From contig NZ_JACJVQ010000005.1 in NCBI RefSeq assembly GCF_014212135.1, positions 15,702-79,701 on the forward strand: a stretch of 64,000 nucleotides of DNA, written 5' to 3'. Positions 17,383 to 28,829 of the stretch are shown here, in pieces (the first letter of the stretch is position 1; the number at the start of each line of letters is the position of its first letter). The stretch comes from Cohnella thailandensis. Its GTDB lineage: Bacteria > Bacillota > Bacilli > Paenibacillales > Paenibacillaceae. The notes beneath the pieces were generated by a model, which was not told the origin of the DNA, searched no databases, and saw only the letters and a program-made list of their open reading frames with translations. A program made the position numbers and the translations under genes.

Positions 17383-18663
17383 ATGCGGAAGTCGGGTATG
17401 GGATTGGGCAAAAAAGCGCTGTTGCTGTTCCTGGGAGTGAGCTTGCTGCAATTGGTTATCGCGGGGCTTGTCATTGTCGGGGTGAACACGTCGTCGAATC
17501 GGATGCTCGGCATCTTGATCGCGGTTATCGCGGCGGCATGCATCGCCGCGGTCGGCCTTGGCGTTCGCTACCTGAATCGTTCGGTGATCGACCAGATCGG
17601 AAGCATTACGGGGGCTCTGAAGAACATCTCGTCCCCGAACGGAGGAGACCTGACTCGCCGGATCGTCGTTCAAACGGGCGACGAGGTCGGCGATCTCGCT
17701 AGCGCGGCCAACGCGATGCTGGACAGCTTGCAGAAGCTGATGAAGGAGCTGCGGGGCAGCACGGCCGAGCTGGCGGCGGCGGCGATCCAGCTGAAGCAAG
17801 GCGCCGACGAGAACGCGAGAGTCAGCGGCGAAGTGTCCCGGGCGGTGGAGAAGGTCGCCTCGGGTGCGGTCACCCAAGTGGCGAAGTCCCAGCAGATCTC
17901 GGCGGTGATGCAGGAGACTCGCGAAGGGCTGGGGCAAGTCGCCGCGACGACGACGGGAGCGTCGGACGCGGCCGTCTCCACCCGCAGCCGGGCGGAAGGG
18001 GGAGCGGTGCTGCTGCAGCAGGCCACCAGGGACATCGGCGAAGTGGAATCGTCCTTCCGGTCGCTTCAGCAGATGGTGAGAAGCTTGAACCAGAAGTCCG
18101 AGCAGGTGCTCGAGGTCATCGGCTATATCTCCGAGGTGTCCAACCAGACCCATCTGCTCGCTCTCAACGCGGCGATCGAAGCCGCGAGAGCCGGAGAGCA
18201 TGGCAGAGGCTTCGCCGTCGTCGCGGGAGAGATTCGCAAGCTCGCCGACCAGACGCAGCAGTCCGCCGTTCAGATCGGGGACACGCTGCAGGCGATGTCG
18301 CTGGATATCTCCAGCGCGGCGTCGAAGTTCGAGCAGAGCTCCGAGCAAGTCTATGGGGCCGTCTCGGGGATGAAGCGGGCGGAGGAGTCGTTCAGCGAGA
18401 TCGTCGGCGACGTCAGCACGCTCAGCAGCAATATCATCGAAGCGGCGGCCTCCATCGAGCAGATGTCGGCGGGCAGCGAATCGGTCGTTATGTCTATTCA
18501 GGAGATCGGCCGGGTAACGGAGGAGACGGCCTCCTTCACGGAGCAGGTCGCTTCCATGTCGCAGCAGCAATCCTCGTCCAGCGGGGCCATGGCGGAGACG
18601 GCGGACAAGCTGAGCGAGATGGCTTCCAGGCTGAAGGCGATGGCGGGGCACTACCGTACTTGA
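17383..18663 (+). CDS. Methyl-accepting chemotaxis-type protein without a sensor domain
   Basis: This 426-residue protein has two adjacent membrane helices near residues 12-60 with only a short loop between them. A HAMP-like segment follows (about 62-120), then a full MCP signalling domain with the hairpin tip [38 protein letters not shown] (cited as landmarks: [20 protein letters not shown]). With no extracytoplasmic domain it probably senses the membrane or cytoplasmic state. ATG 17383 has GGAGGGGG 8 bases upstream; the in-frame ATG 17362 lacks a site. Confidence 0.88.
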   Translation: MRKSGMGLGKKALLLFLGVSLLQLVIAGLVIVGVNTSSNRMLGILIAVIAAACIAAVGLGVRYLNRSVIDQIGSITGALKNISSPNGGDLTRRIVVQTGDEVGDLASAANAMLDSLQKLMKELRGSTAELAAAAIQLKQGADENARVSGEVSRAVEKVASGAVTQVAKSQQISAVMQETREGLGQVAATTTGASDAAVSTRSRAEGGAVLLQQATRDIGEVESSFRSLQQMVRSLNQKSEQVLEVIGYISEVSNQTHLLALNAAIEAARAGEHGRGFAVVAGEIRKLADQTQQSAVQIGDTLQAMSLDISSAASKFEQSSEQVYGAVSGMKRAEESFSEIVGDVSTLSSNIIEAAASIEQMSAGSESVVMSIQEIGRVTEETASFTEQVASMSQQQSSSSGAMAETADKLSEMASRLKAMAGHYRT

Positions 18664-18710
18664 ATGATTTGAATGGGCTTGGGATAGAATGGAAGGACGA
18701 GCGCGAACGG

Positions 18711-18745
18711 AGCGGACCCGCGAGATCATCGGGTCTGCTTTTTTT
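18711..18745 (+). terminator. Terminator before groESL
   Basis: GCGGACCCG pairs with CGGGTCTGC (one G-T), followed by TTTTTTT. It isolates groESL from the upstream methyl-accepting protein gene. Confidence 0.75.
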
Positions 18746-18758
18746 AACGGAAAAGGGC

Positions 18759-18787
18759 TTGAAATGCTTTAGCAAAATCAGTATCAT
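18759..18787 (+). promoter_or_regulatory. groESL promoter
   Basis: TTGAAA (18759-18764) and TATCAT (18782-18787) are spaced 17 bases, just upstream of the CIRCE operator. Confidence 0.6.
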
Positions 18788-18799
18788 AATAGTTGGTTA

Positions 18800-18826
18800 T
18801 TAGCACTTCACATTAACGAGTGCTAA
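18800..18826. promoter_or_regulatory. CIRCE operator (HrcA binding site)
   Basis: TTAGCACTT-N9-GAGTGCTAA matches the CIRCE consensus TTAGCACTC-N9-GAGTGCTAA with one change. It sits between the promoter and groES, the usual position for HrcA repression of the chaperonin operon. Confidence 0.95.
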
Positions 18827-18882
18827 CAAAATGGGGGAATCCCCTATAAACATTCAACCTATTCACAAAGGAGGCTATTTTC

Positions 18883-19167
18883 ATGATCAAACCTTTGGGT
18901 GATCGCGTACTTGTAGAAGCGAGTGCCAAGGAAGAAAAAACCGCAAGCGGAATCGTCCTGCCGGACACGGCTAAGGAGAAGCCGCAAGAAGGAACCATTG
19001 TCGCGGTGGGCAGCGGCTCGCTGAATAAAGACGGTGCTCGCGTAGCGCTTGAAGTCAAAGTGGGAGACCGTGTACTGTTCTCCAAATACGCAGGAACCGA
19101 AATCAAGTATGAAGGCAAAGAGTACTTGATTATGAAGGAAAGCGACATTCACGCGATCGTGGGCTAA
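18883..19167 (+). CDS. groES: Co-chaperonin GroES
   Basis: This 94-residue protein begins [20 protein letters not shown]. It has the mobile loop [17 protein letters not shown] and ends with [16 protein letters not shown]. It forms the heptameric lid of GroEL. AAAGGAGG precedes the ATG by 8 bases. It is co-transcribed with groEL 80 bases downstream under CIRCE/HrcA control. Confidence 0.98.
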   Translation: MIKPLGDRVLVEASAKEEKTASGIVLPDTAKEKPQEGTIVAVGSGSLNKDGARVALEVKVGDRVLFSKYAGTEIKYEGKEYLIMKESDIHAIVG

Positions 19168-19184
19168 TCGCCGACGGGAGCTGA

Positions 19185-20885
<1,701 letters not shown>

Positions 20886-20901
20886 TCGAAGCTGCTTGAC
20901 A

Positions 20902-20942
20902 AAGATGGACCAGAGGGGAACCTCTTGGTCCATCTTTTTTTT
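20902..20942 (+). terminator. Terminator of groESL
   Basis: AAGATGGACCAGAGG pairs with CCTCTTGGTCCATCTT, followed by a run of T. Confidence 0.85.
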
Positions 20943-21027
20943 AGGCAGATGAATCCTACCGATACCGAAATATCAAGTTTTTAAACAATTTCCCCACCGT
21001 TTTTCAATTATCATTCCTCTCAAGCCC

Positions 21028-21040
21028 CTTTATCATAAAG
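21028..21040. promoter_or_regulatory. 13-base perfect palindrome before the sugar ABC locus
   Basis: CTTTATCATAAAG lies 34 bases before the start of the solute-binding protein gene. It may be an operator or part of a promoter (it contains TATCAT). YesN-type regulators bind such upstream regions, but no consensus could be verified. Confidence 0.3.
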
Positions 21041-21074
21041 AGGTAAGTCATCACACCTAAGAGGAGTAATGAAG

Positions 21075-22370
21075 ATGAGAAGACGCTTCGCTACGATTAT
21101 GGCACTCATCCTGTGTTCCGCGTTAGTTGCTTGTTCGTCGAATAAGGGCGACACGGGTTCCGCGGAAGGCGATCAAGGCTCGGGCTCCGTCACGTTGCGT
21201 TTTGCCTGGTGGGGAGATCAGGCGCGGCACGATTTGACGATGGAAGCGATCAAGCTTTATGAGAAGAACTATCCGAACGTGACGATCGTTCCGGAGTTTT
21301 CCGGATTCGACGGCTATTTCGATAAATTGTCGACGCAAGCGGCGGGTAATCAGCTCCCCGATATTTTCCAGATGAATGTACCCAACTTCTCCTCCTATGC
21401 GAAGAACAACCTAATGGCCGATTTAAAGCCGTATGCGGATCAAGGGAAAATCGATTTCTCGAATATTAATGAAAGCGTTGTCGGGCTTGGCGAGCTGAAC
21501 GGGAAGGTATCGTCCATTCCCGCCGGCATTAATGCGATCGCGCTCGTGTACGATCCGGCTGTCCTTCAAGAGAACGGCTTCTCGATGAACGATGCGGAAT
21601 GGACCTGGGACGACTTTATGAATATGGCGAAAAGCATCACCGAGAAATCGGGAATGTACGGGGGAGGCAACATCGAATCGGTAAATGTGCTGTCGTATTA
21701 CTATTTCCGTACCCTTGGCAGCGGCTTCTTTAATGCCTCGGGAGACGGCTTAGGGTTCGAGGACGCGCAGTTGATCGATTATTTCAACAAGGTATCCGAG
21801 CTTGCAGCAGCCAAGGCGATTCCGACTCCGGATATCGTAGCCTCTATCAAAGGCATGGAGGATGATTTGCTTGTGAAGGGGCAAGCGCCGTTCTCCTGGC
21901 GATTCTCCAACAACTTGTCTTCCTTGGCGAATCTGGCCGGCCGTCCTCTTGAATTGGCGCTTCTGCCAGGTCCCGGCTCGGACAAAGGCATGATGCTGAG
22001 GCCATCGCTTTATTATTCCGTCGCGGAGAATTCGAAACAAAAAGAAGAAGCGGTCAAGTTCTTAGACTTCCTCATTAACGATCTCGATGCGAACGACATC
22101 CTGAAGGCTGAACGGGGCGTCCCGATCTCTGAGAAGGTACGAGAACACATGATGCAAAATTTGAATGAAAATCAGAAGAAGGAGTTCGAATATATCTCCC
22201 GAGTCGAACAGCACAGCAGCGCCGCGGACAGACCGGAACCGGCCAAAGCCAACGAAGTGCGAAGCGCGCTTACCGACGTCCTCGACCGGCTGCTGTTCAA
22301 GACCCTCTCGCCTGAAGAAGCAGCGACCGATTTCAAGAAAAAAGCGTCCGAAATTTTAGGCAGAAGCTGA
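21075..22370 (+). CDS. Sugar ABC transporter solute-binding lipoprotein
   Basis: This 431-residue extracellular binding protein (SBP_bac_1 family) has a lipoprotein signal with the lipobox LVAC. It is followed by SSNKGDTGS and the typical FAWWGDQARHDLTMEAIKLYE start. GAGGAG lies 8 bases before ATG 21075; an ATG at 21069 is only 2 bases from it. It is first in a run with two permeases and a sulfatase, so its ligand is probably a sulfated or uronic-acid oligosaccharide. That ligand is inference from the neighbours. Confidence 0.92.
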   Translation: MRRRFATIMALILCSALVACSSNKGDTGSAEGDQGSGSVTLRFAWWGDQARHDLTMEAIKLYEKNYPNVTIVPEFSGFDGYFDKLSTQAAGNQLPDIFQMNVPNFSSYAKNNLMADLKPYADQGKIDFSNINESVVGLGELNGKVSSIPAGINAIALVYDPAVLQENGFSMNDAEWTWDDFMNMAKSITEKSGMYGGGNIESVNVLSYYYFRTLGSGFFNASGDGLGFEDAQLIDYFNKVSELAAAKAIPTPDIVASIKGMEDDLLVKGQAPFSWRFSNNLSSLANLAGRPLELALLPGPGSDKGMMLRPSLYYSVAENSKQKEEAVKFLDFLINDLDANDILKAERGVPISEKVREHMMQNLNENQKKEFEYISRVEQHSSAADRPEPAKANEVRSALTDVLDRLLFKTLSPEEAATDFKKKASEILGRS

Positions 22371-22386
22371 AGAGAAGGGATTCATC

Positions 22387-23268
22387 ATGAGGGAAAAAAC
22401 CAACCTGCTAGGTTACTTCTACATTAGTCCGTATATCATCGGATTGCTGGCATTCACCCTGATTCCGATGGCGATATCGTTATATCTGTCCTTTACCGAC
22501 TATAATCTGTTGTCTTCCCCTCGCTGGATCGGGGGGGGCAACTTCAGTCGGATGGTATCCGACGATCAGTTCTGGCAATCGGTCAGAGTCACCTTCTATT
22601 ACGTGTTTACCGCTGTTCCGGCTAGGCTTGTTTTCGCGTTAGCAGTAGCTATCGCCCTCAAGGAACTGAATTTCTTGAAAGGCTTCTATCGGCTGGTCTT
22701 CTACGTCCCGTCCTTGATCGGGGGGAGCGTTGCCGTGGCGGTGATCTGGGTACAATTGTTTTCCAAGGACGGGGTGGTCAACGCTTTTCTCAATACGCTG
22801 GGCTTCAACATCGACTTTTCGTGGATTGGGAACCCTTCGACGGCCATCTGGACTCTCGTTCTCCTGTCTGCCTGGCAGTTCGGCTCGGCGATGCTGATCT
22901 TCCTGGCGGGCTTGCAAAATATCCCGAAGGATTACTACGAGGCGGCGAGCGTAGACGGCGCCAACGCTTGGCGGCGGTTCGTGCGAATTACCCTGCCGAT
23001 GCTCAGCCCCATTATTTTGTTTAATGTCGTCATGCAAACGATTAACGGCTTTTTGGCGTTCACGCCAAGCTATATCGTGACCGAAGGCGGACCGATGAAT
23101 TCGACGTTGTTGTACGTGCTTTACCTGTTCCGCAGAGCCTTCCAATTCTCCGATATGGGCTACGCATCCGCCATGGCCTGGGTTATGCTTATTCTCATCT
23201 CGATCTTAACCGCGCTTATTTTCTCCTCTTCAAGAAGTCTGGTTCATTATGAAGGCAAGGGGGACTGA
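22387..23268 (+). CDS. Sugar ABC transporter permease (MalF/LplB-like)
   Basis: This 293-residue protein has six membrane helices and the inner-membrane EAA loop YYEAASVDGANAWRRFVRI, which contacts the ATPase. It begins LGYFYISPYIIGLLAFTLIP, typical of CUT1 permeases. It lies 16 bases after the binding protein gene. No ATPase gene is in the locus; in Bacillaceae a shared MsmX-type ATPase commonly energises such systems. Confidence 0.93.
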   Translation: MREKTNLLGYFYISPYIIGLLAFTLIPMAISLYLSFTDYNLLSSPRWIGGGNFSRMVSDDQFWQSVRVTFYYVFTAVPARLVFALAVAIALKELNFLKGFYRLVFYVPSLIGGSVAVAVIWVQLFSKDGVVNAFLNTLGFNIDFSWIGNPSTAIWTLVLLSAWQFGSAMLIFLAGLQNIPKDYYEAASVDGANAWRRFVRITLPMLSPIILFNVVMQTINGFLAFTPSYIVTEGGPMNSTLLYVLYLFRRAFQFSDMGYASAMAWVMLILISILTALIFSSSRSLVHYEGKGD

Positions 23269-23273
23269 GCGCT

Positions 23274-24119
23274 ATGACCTTAACCAAAACGAAACTGTTG
23301 CCCATCGCGGCGCAGGTGCTGTTATTTGCCTTCTCCATTCTGATGCTGTATCCGGTATTATGGATGGTGTTCAGCTCCTTCAAAGACAACTCGGAAATAT
23401 TCGCCAAGAGCTTCTCGTTATTCCCGACGGAATGGAAGTTCGGCAACTATGCCGCGGGCTGGAAAGGGTTCGGCTCGTATACGTTCGCCACGTTCTTCAA
23501 GAATTCCTTTATCGTCGTCCTGATCTATACGGTCGGCGCCGTCCTAAGCTCGGCCTTCATCGCGTACGGCTTTGCGCGCATGGAATTCGCCGGTAAAAAA
23601 TTCTGGTTCGCCTGCATGATCGCGACGCTGATGCTGCCGCAGGAAGTGATCATGGTTCCGCAGTATATCGTCTTCCAATGGCTTGGCTGGGTGAACACGT
23701 TTCTCCCGCTTACGGTTCCTTCCTTTTTCGGCATTCCCTTTTTTATCTTTATGCTCGTGCAATTCATGAGGTCGATTCCGGCGGAATTGGACAACGCGGC
23801 CAAAATTGACGGGTGCAACTCGTTTATGATCTTCTACAGAATCATTCTTCCGCTCACGCTACCCGGCTTAATGACGGCTGCGATATTCGCCTTTTACTGG
23901 CATTGGCAGGACTTTATCGGGCCATTATTGTACTTGTCCAGACCCGACCTCTATACGGTATCGCTGGCGTTAAAAATGTTCTCGGATCCCGACACGTCAT
24001 CAAACTGGGGAGGGATGATCGCGATGTCGGTGCTCTCTCTCGTTCCGGTCATCGTTATCTTTTTCTGCTTCCAGCGTTATATTGTCGAAGGCATTACGGC
24101 AGGGGGAGTAAAAGGATGA
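23274..24119 (+). CDS. Sugar ABC transporter permease (MalG/LplC-like)
   Basis: This 281-residue CUT1 permease has six helices. The EAA loop is ELDNAAKIDGCNSFMIFYRIILP and the C-terminus ends RYIVEGITAGGVKG, as in MalG-type subunits. It starts 5 bases after the first permease and its stop overlaps the sulfatase start (ATGA). Transport and sulfatase are therefore coupled in one transcript. Confidence 0.93.
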   Translation: MTLTKTKLLPIAAQVLLFAFSILMLYPVLWMVFSSFKDNSEIFAKSFSLFPTEWKFGNYAAGWKGFGSYTFATFFKNSFIVVLIYTVGAVLSSAFIAYGFARMEFAGKKFWFACMIATLMLPQEVIMVPQYIVFQWLGWVNTFLPLTVPSFFGIPFFIFMLVQFMRSIPAELDNAAKIDGCNSFMIFYRIILPLTLPGLMTAAIFAFYWHWQDFIGPLLYLSRPDLYTVSLALKMFSDPDTSSNWGGMIAMSVLSLVPVIVIFFCFQRYIVEGITAGGVKG

Positions 24120-25414
24120 ACCTCGTTTATATCCATTCGCATGATACCGGGAAATGGATCGAGCCTTATGGCTATCCGGTATCGACGCCGTCGCTAATGA
24201 AGTTCGCCAAGGAAGCCACCACGTTCCGGCAAGCGTTCGCAGCGGCTCCGACCTGCTCGCCGAGCCGATCGGCCTTGCTGACCGGCTTGTCCCCGCATTC
24301 GTGCGGAATGAATGGGCTCATGCATAGAGGCTTCAAACTGAACGACCCCAAGTCTCACCTGGCATCCGTGTTGAAGGAGCAAGGCTACCGGACGGTGCTC
24401 TGCGGATTCCAGCACGAAGCGACGGATCCGACCCAAATCGGCTATGAACGCATTCTGAATGAGGCCCCCACTCCGATCACCGCAGAGACGCAAACCCGGT
24501 ATGATGCGAATACCGCGGCGCTTGCCGCCGAGTACCTTCTTCGGGAAGGAACGGGAGAACGACCGTTCTTCCTCTCCGTAGGCTTCACCCAGACGCATCG
24601 TCCGTACCCTTCTCCGGAAGACGAGTCCGAGGCGGAATATGTCATGGTGCCGCCTTGGCTGCACGATAACGCGGAGATTCGGCGGGACGTGTCAAGTCTG
24701 AATGAGTCGATACGAAGACTCGATCGGTGCATCGGGGAAGTTTTATCGGCGCTAGAGGCGTCAGGGCTACGGGAAGAGACGGCCGTGCTGTTCACGACCG
24801 ATCACGGTATCGCATTCCCGTGGATGAAAGGGCATTTGTACGATCCGGGCGTCGCGGTCTCCTTACTTCTGGATTTTCCCGGCAATTCGAAGAAAGGGCA
24901 AGTAACGGATGTGCTGATCTCACATCTCGATGTGGTTCCGACGGTATGCGAATTGGCGGACATTCCCTCTCCCGGTGAGCTCCAAGGGCATTCGCTCCTT
25001 CCATGGTTCCGGGGAGAGACGGATCATGTTCGGGATGCCGTCTATTCGGAGCTGACGTTCCACAAGAGTTACGAGCCCGTTCGCAGCGTCCGGTCGAATC
25101 GGTACAAGCTTATCCGTTCCTATCAGGCCAATCCGATGTACGTTCATGTATGCGGAGATGAGGGAGATAGCGAACGGTTCGTGGTCCGGCATGGCTTTCA
25201 TGAGGAAAAGAGAGAACGGGAGCAATTTTTCGACCTTTATCTGGACCCGTTGGAGCGGACCAATCGAATTGGCGACCCGCGTTACCAAGACGCGATCGCC
25301 GAGCTGTCCGGCAAGCTGGAGGAATGGATGCTCGCCACCTGCGATCCGTTGCTGCAGGGACCGGTGGTCCCGCCCGAAGGCGCAAGATTGGAAGAATTTC
25401 CGAATTCTTATTGA
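24116..25414 (+). CDS. Cytoplasmic sulfatase, Cys-type
   Basis: This 432-residue alkaline-phosphatase-superfamily sulfatase has the formylglycine signature C47-S-P-S-R51 within PTCSPSRSALLTGL. It also has FFLSVGFTQTHRPYP and the metal-site TTDHGIAFPWMKGHLYD. No signal peptide is present, so it acts in the cytoplasm on imported sulfated sugars. The closest visible resemblance is to the heparan N-sulfatase (S1_8-like) group, but substrate is not certain. Cys47 needs a formylglycine-generating or anSME-type maturase, not found here. ATG 24116 overlaps the permease stop. Confidence 0.9.
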   Translation: MNLVYIHSHDTGKWIEPYGYPVSTPSLMKFAKEATTFRQAFAAAPTCSPSRSALLTGLSPHSCGMNGLMHRGFKLNDPKSHLASVLKEQGYRTVLCGFQHEATDPTQIGYERILNEAPTPITAETQTRYDANTAALAAEYLLREGTGERPFFLSVGFTQTHRPYPSPEDESEAEYVMVPPWLHDNAEIRRDVSSLNESIRRLDRCIGEVLSALEASGLREETAVLFTTDHGIAFPWMKGHLYDPGVAVSLLLDFPGNSKKGQVTDVLISHLDVVPTVCELADIPSPGELQGHSLLPWFRGETDHVRDAVYSELTFHKSYEPVRSVRSNRYKLIRSYQANPMYVHVCGDEGDSERFVVRHGFHEEKREREQFFDLYLDPLERTNRIGDPRYQDAIAELSGKLEEWMLATCDPLLQGPVVPPEGARLEEFPNSY

Positions 25415-25472
25415 GAGAGCTCCATGACAACTCCATAATCAGAAGTGTCAGTCCTAATGGAGGGAGCTCAAC

Positions 25473-27269
25473 ATGTCGCGATTACATCCTGTTCATTGGT
25501 ATTCCGGTTTGGGGCTGAAGCACAAATTCCTGGCCATCCTCATCGGCATCTTATTGGCGGGCTTGGTTCTCTGTTCCTCGGCCATTCAATTGGCGCTTCA
25601 TTTGTACGACCGTCAAATTTACGAGGAATCGTCTTACTCTTTGAACCTTTATGCCTCCGGAATCGAGAATGAACTCAAGCGAGTCGAGGATCTATCCTTA
25701 AACTTAATGGCCGACGAGCAGGTTCAGCGGTATTTGGCGAACGTTCAAGAGAAGGACGAAGTGAGCTACGATACGTTCGCGGCGGGAAGCCGGATCGTCC
25801 AGAACCAAATGCTTGATTATATGAACAATGAGCCCTACATCGAATCGGTTCGGATCATCGATGCGCAAGGGACGAAGCTGTTTGCCGGAATTCAATCCGG
25901 CATTCTCGATGAAGGCAAGCTATCCGAGCTATACGGAGATGCCAAGGAAGCCGAAGGGGGAATCCGTTGGGTTGCCTTTCGCGAACGCAACGGCTTCTTC
26001 TATGCCGTCCGATTAATCCGGGAGCGGGCGGACTTATCGATGCGTACGTTGGGCGCGCTCGTGTTCGAAATCGACATGGACAAGCTTATTCGTTATCGAG
26101 TCAATGAGGAAGCCGTCGTCGATAAGCAAGTTGTCATTTTCGCGGAGCCGCAAGTGCTGTATAGCAACAGCGACTTATCGCAGGCGTTGATCTCCCGTCT
26201 GCCCAGCTACAGCGGAAGCGGGTACAAGGTGGAGAAGATCGATGGAGAACGGCTCTTCGTATCACGTTATACGTCCAAACGGCTGGGCTGGAGCTACGTT
26301 CAGGTGATTCCGCACGATACGTTATTTCAAAATATCGTTTATATGAGAAGCGGTTTGCTCCTCGCATTCGCCGGCATTTTTATCGTGGTATTGCTCATCG
26401 GCCATTACTTCTCGCGTACGCTGACCCGACCGATCGAAACGTTGAGCCGGATGATGTCGAAGGTGCAAAGGGGACAATTCGATATCGAGGAGAAGGATTA
26501 TGCGGAGATCCGGGGGAGAAAGGACGAGATCGTCCAGTTGTTTCGCCATTTCCGTAGCATGGTCGACAACTTGAACGAATTGATTCAAGAAAATTACCGC
26601 AAGCAGCTTATGCTCAAGGATACCGAATTTAAAGCGCTGCAGGCGCAGATTAATCCTCACTTCTTGTACAACACGCTGGAGTCGATCAATTGGCAGGCGA
26701 AAATCAGCAAGCATCACACGATCTCCCAGATGGTCGAAGCTCTGGGCAAGCTGATGCGGCAGACCGTCGATAACAAATCTCAGACCCGTACGTTGGCCGA
26801 AGAGCTTGAGATGGTTCACCATTACATTACGATTCAAAAAATCCGGTTCGGCAAACGCTTGGCCTACGAAAGTGCCCCCATAGCCGAACAACGGCAGATC
26901 CTCGTTCCGAAACTGATGCTCCAGCCGTTAGTGGAGAACTCTATTTCTTATGGAATGGAACGTGCGGGAACGATATTGACCATCGTCATCGCCGTTGAAT
27001 GTATAGATGACATGATGTACATTCGCGTATCCGATAATGGGCCGGGAATGGAACCCGAGCTTCTGGAGCGAATCATGACCGGCGATTATGAGTCGAAGGG
27101 AACGGGCATCGGCTTGAAGAATATCCGCGATCGGATGCGAATTCTGTACGGGAACTTTTCCAGCTTCGCATTGCGGAGCACGCCAGGAGAAGGAACCGAA
27201 GTGATCTTGGGAATCCCGTTGGCGTTCGGGGAGGAGGGATACCTTGCGCAAAGTGATCTTGGTGGATGA
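25473..27269 (+). CDS. YesM-type sensor histidine kinase
   Basis: This 598-residue kinase has a membrane helix near residues 20-45, an extracytoplasmic sensing region to about 285, a second helix (about 288-312) and HAMP. The His_kinase motif is LQAQINPHFLYNTLESINW (His396). HATPase shows PLVENSISYG, DNGPGM and GTGIGLKNI. YesM-type kinases sense extracellular sugars or their binding proteins and pair with an AraC-type regulator, here the next gene, which it overlaps by 26 bases. Confidence 0.93.
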   Translation: MSRLHPVHWYSGLGLKHKFLAILIGILLAGLVLCSSAIQLALHLYDRQIYEESSYSLNLYASGIENELKRVEDLSLNLMADEQVQRYLANVQEKDEVSYDTFAAGSRIVQNQMLDYMNNEPYIESVRIIDAQGTKLFAGIQSGILDEGKLSELYGDAKEAEGGIRWVAFRERNGFFYAVRLIRERADLSMRTLGALVFEIDMDKLIRYRVNEEAVVDKQVVIFAEPQVLYSNSDLSQALISRLPSYSGSGYKVEKIDGERLFVSRYTSKRLGWSYVQVIPHDTLFQNIVYMRSGLLLAFAGIFIVVLLIGHYFSRTLTRPIETLSRMMSKVQRGQFDIEEKDYAEIRGRKDEIVQLFRHFRSMVDNLNELIQENYRKQLMLKDTEFKALQAQINPHFLYNTLESINWQAKISKHHTISQMVEALGKLMRQTVDNKSQTRTLAEELEMVHHYITIQKIRFGKRLAYESAPIAEQRQILVPKLMLQPLVENSISYGMERAGTILTIVIAVECIDDMMYIRVSDNGPGMEPELLERIMTGDYESKGTGIGLKNIRDRMRILYGNFSSFALRSTPGEGTEVILGIPLAFGEEGYLAQSDLGG

Positions 27270-28821
27270 CGAGGAATTTATCGTACAGGGTATAGCCAGC
27301 GTGATTGATTGGCAAAGCCACCATGCCGAACTGGCGGCGACGGCTTTGGACGGAGAAAGCGGCCTGAAGGAAATCTTGCGCCATCAACCGGATATCGTGA
27401 TTACGGATATTCGCATGCCGGGCATCGACGGTATGGAGCTCATCAAGCGAACGAAAGAACTCTTGCCCAACGTTCGCTTTATCGTCCTATCAGGCTATGG
27501 AGATTTTCAATACGCCCAGCAGGCGATGAATTACGGCGTGAAACATTATCTTCTGAAGCCCTGCAACGAGATGGAGATTATCCATGCCTTGGAGCAGTTG
27601 ATGAAGGAAATCGAGGAAACGCAGCAAAAGGAGCTTTCTATCCGCGCGATGAAGCAAAACCTGGAAAAGGTCATGCCCCAAATCAAAGAGCAATTTTTAA
27701 AGGAATATTTGTTAAACAAACGGTACAGCCATAAGGATTGGGATTATTACGCCAGACTGTTTCAGCTTGAGCCTATCGTCGCTCCGGTGTGCGTGCTGAC
27801 GTTCCAGCTCGAGCATGAGATGGTCGACTACGAGTATTATTTTGCCTTGCAAAACATTGCCGTGGAAATATTGCAGGAGAACGGCTCCGTGTTCATGTCC
27901 ACGACGATTGGCCAGAACATCGTGATTCTGATGGAGAGCGCGGCCTTGCCGGCACTTCAAAAGGATATTTTCCGAATACAGGAGATCTACCAAAGCTATT
28001 ATAAAATGTCGTTCTCCGTTGCGATCAGCGAAGCGGACGAAATCAGACAGGCTAGAAGCCTGTACAAAGAGACGCTGGAGTGCTTGAAGCATAAGTTTTA
28101 CCTGGGCGAAAGCGCCATAATCGCTAAATCCGATTTAGTCGGACAACGACAAGAGGATATGCTGCCATTCGATTTCGATTCGTTATGCTTATGCTTGCGC
28201 AGCGGTCTTGCGGATGAGGCGGCCAGAGAAATCGATGACTTCTTCGAGGAATTGATTCATTCGCAGATGAACATGAACAAGGCGAGATCCCATTGCCTGA
28301 CCCTGTTCTCGGTGATCTTAAAAGAAAGCGATTCGGCCGCGACGGAGCATCTGCTCAAGCGAGCCGTGCAGATCGTCGACATGCCGACACTGGCGGAGAT
28401 GAAGCGACTGATTGTAGGCACGATGGAGGAAATCGCGGAGGCCCATTATCGGGAGCAAAGAAATTCCTATCATTCGATCGTTCGCAAGGCGCTGGAATTC
28501 ACGGACGGCCATCTCGAGGACCCCAATCTGTCGTTGAATTATTTGGCGCAGCAGATTCTTTATTTGAACGCTCACTACTTGGGGAAGCTCTTCAAATCCG
28601 AGACGGGGATGAAGTACACCGACTATCTGATGAACGCCAGAATGGAGAAGGCCAAAGAGCTGATAGAGAAAAATCGGAAGCTCAAAATCTATCAAATCGC
28701 AGATGCTACGGGATTATCCGAGAACTCGCAGTACTTTAGCCAGGTGTTCAAAAAACATACGGGGTATACCCCGAGCGAGTACAAAGCGATTATCCATGAT
28801 GGCCAAGAGGATGAAGACTAA
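27244..28821 (+). CDS. YesN-type AraC-family response regulator
   Basis: This 525-residue protein has an N-terminal receiver domain (VDDEE at 8-12, phosphoacceptor Asp55 in VITDIRMPG, Lys in HYLLKPCNE). A long middle region follows, then a C-terminal AraC double helix-turn-helix (NAHYLGKLFKSETGMKYTDYL, then the IADATGLSENSQYFSQVFKKHTGYTPSEYK motif). The start is TTG 27244, 6 bases after GGAGGAGG. It probably activates the sugar ABC/sulfatase genes upstream. Confidence 0.93.
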   Translation: MRKVILVDDEEFIVQGIASVIDWQSHHAELAATALDGESGLKEILRHQPDIVITDIRMPGIDGMELIKRTKELLPNVRFIVLSGYGDFQYAQQAMNYGVKHYLLKPCNEMEIIHALEQLMKEIEETQQKELSIRAMKQNLEKVMPQIKEQFLKEYLLNKRYSHKDWDYYARLFQLEPIVAPVCVLTFQLEHEMVDYEYYFALQNIAVEILQENGSVFMSTTIGQNIVILMESAALPALQKDIFRIQEIYQSYYKMSFSVAISEADEIRQARSLYKETLECLKHKFYLGESAIIAKSDLVGQRQEDMLPFDFDSLCLCLRSGLADEAAREIDDFFEELIHSQMNMNKARSHCLTLFSVILKESDSAATEHLLKRAVQIVDMPTLAEMKRLIVGTMEEIAEAHYREQRNSYHSIVRKALEFTDGHLEDPNLSLNYLAQQILYLNAHYLGKLFKSETGMKYTDYLMNARMEKAKELIEKNRKLKIYQIADATGLSENSQYFSQVFKKHTGYTPSEYKAIIHDGQEDED

Positions 28822-28829
28822 CAGAGGGG

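Noticed and set aside
17359..18729. 456-codon open frame antisense to the methyl-accepting protein
   Set aside because: Its composition (His/Arg/Leu/Asp-rich) mirrors the sense gene. The sense frame has clear MCP motifs.
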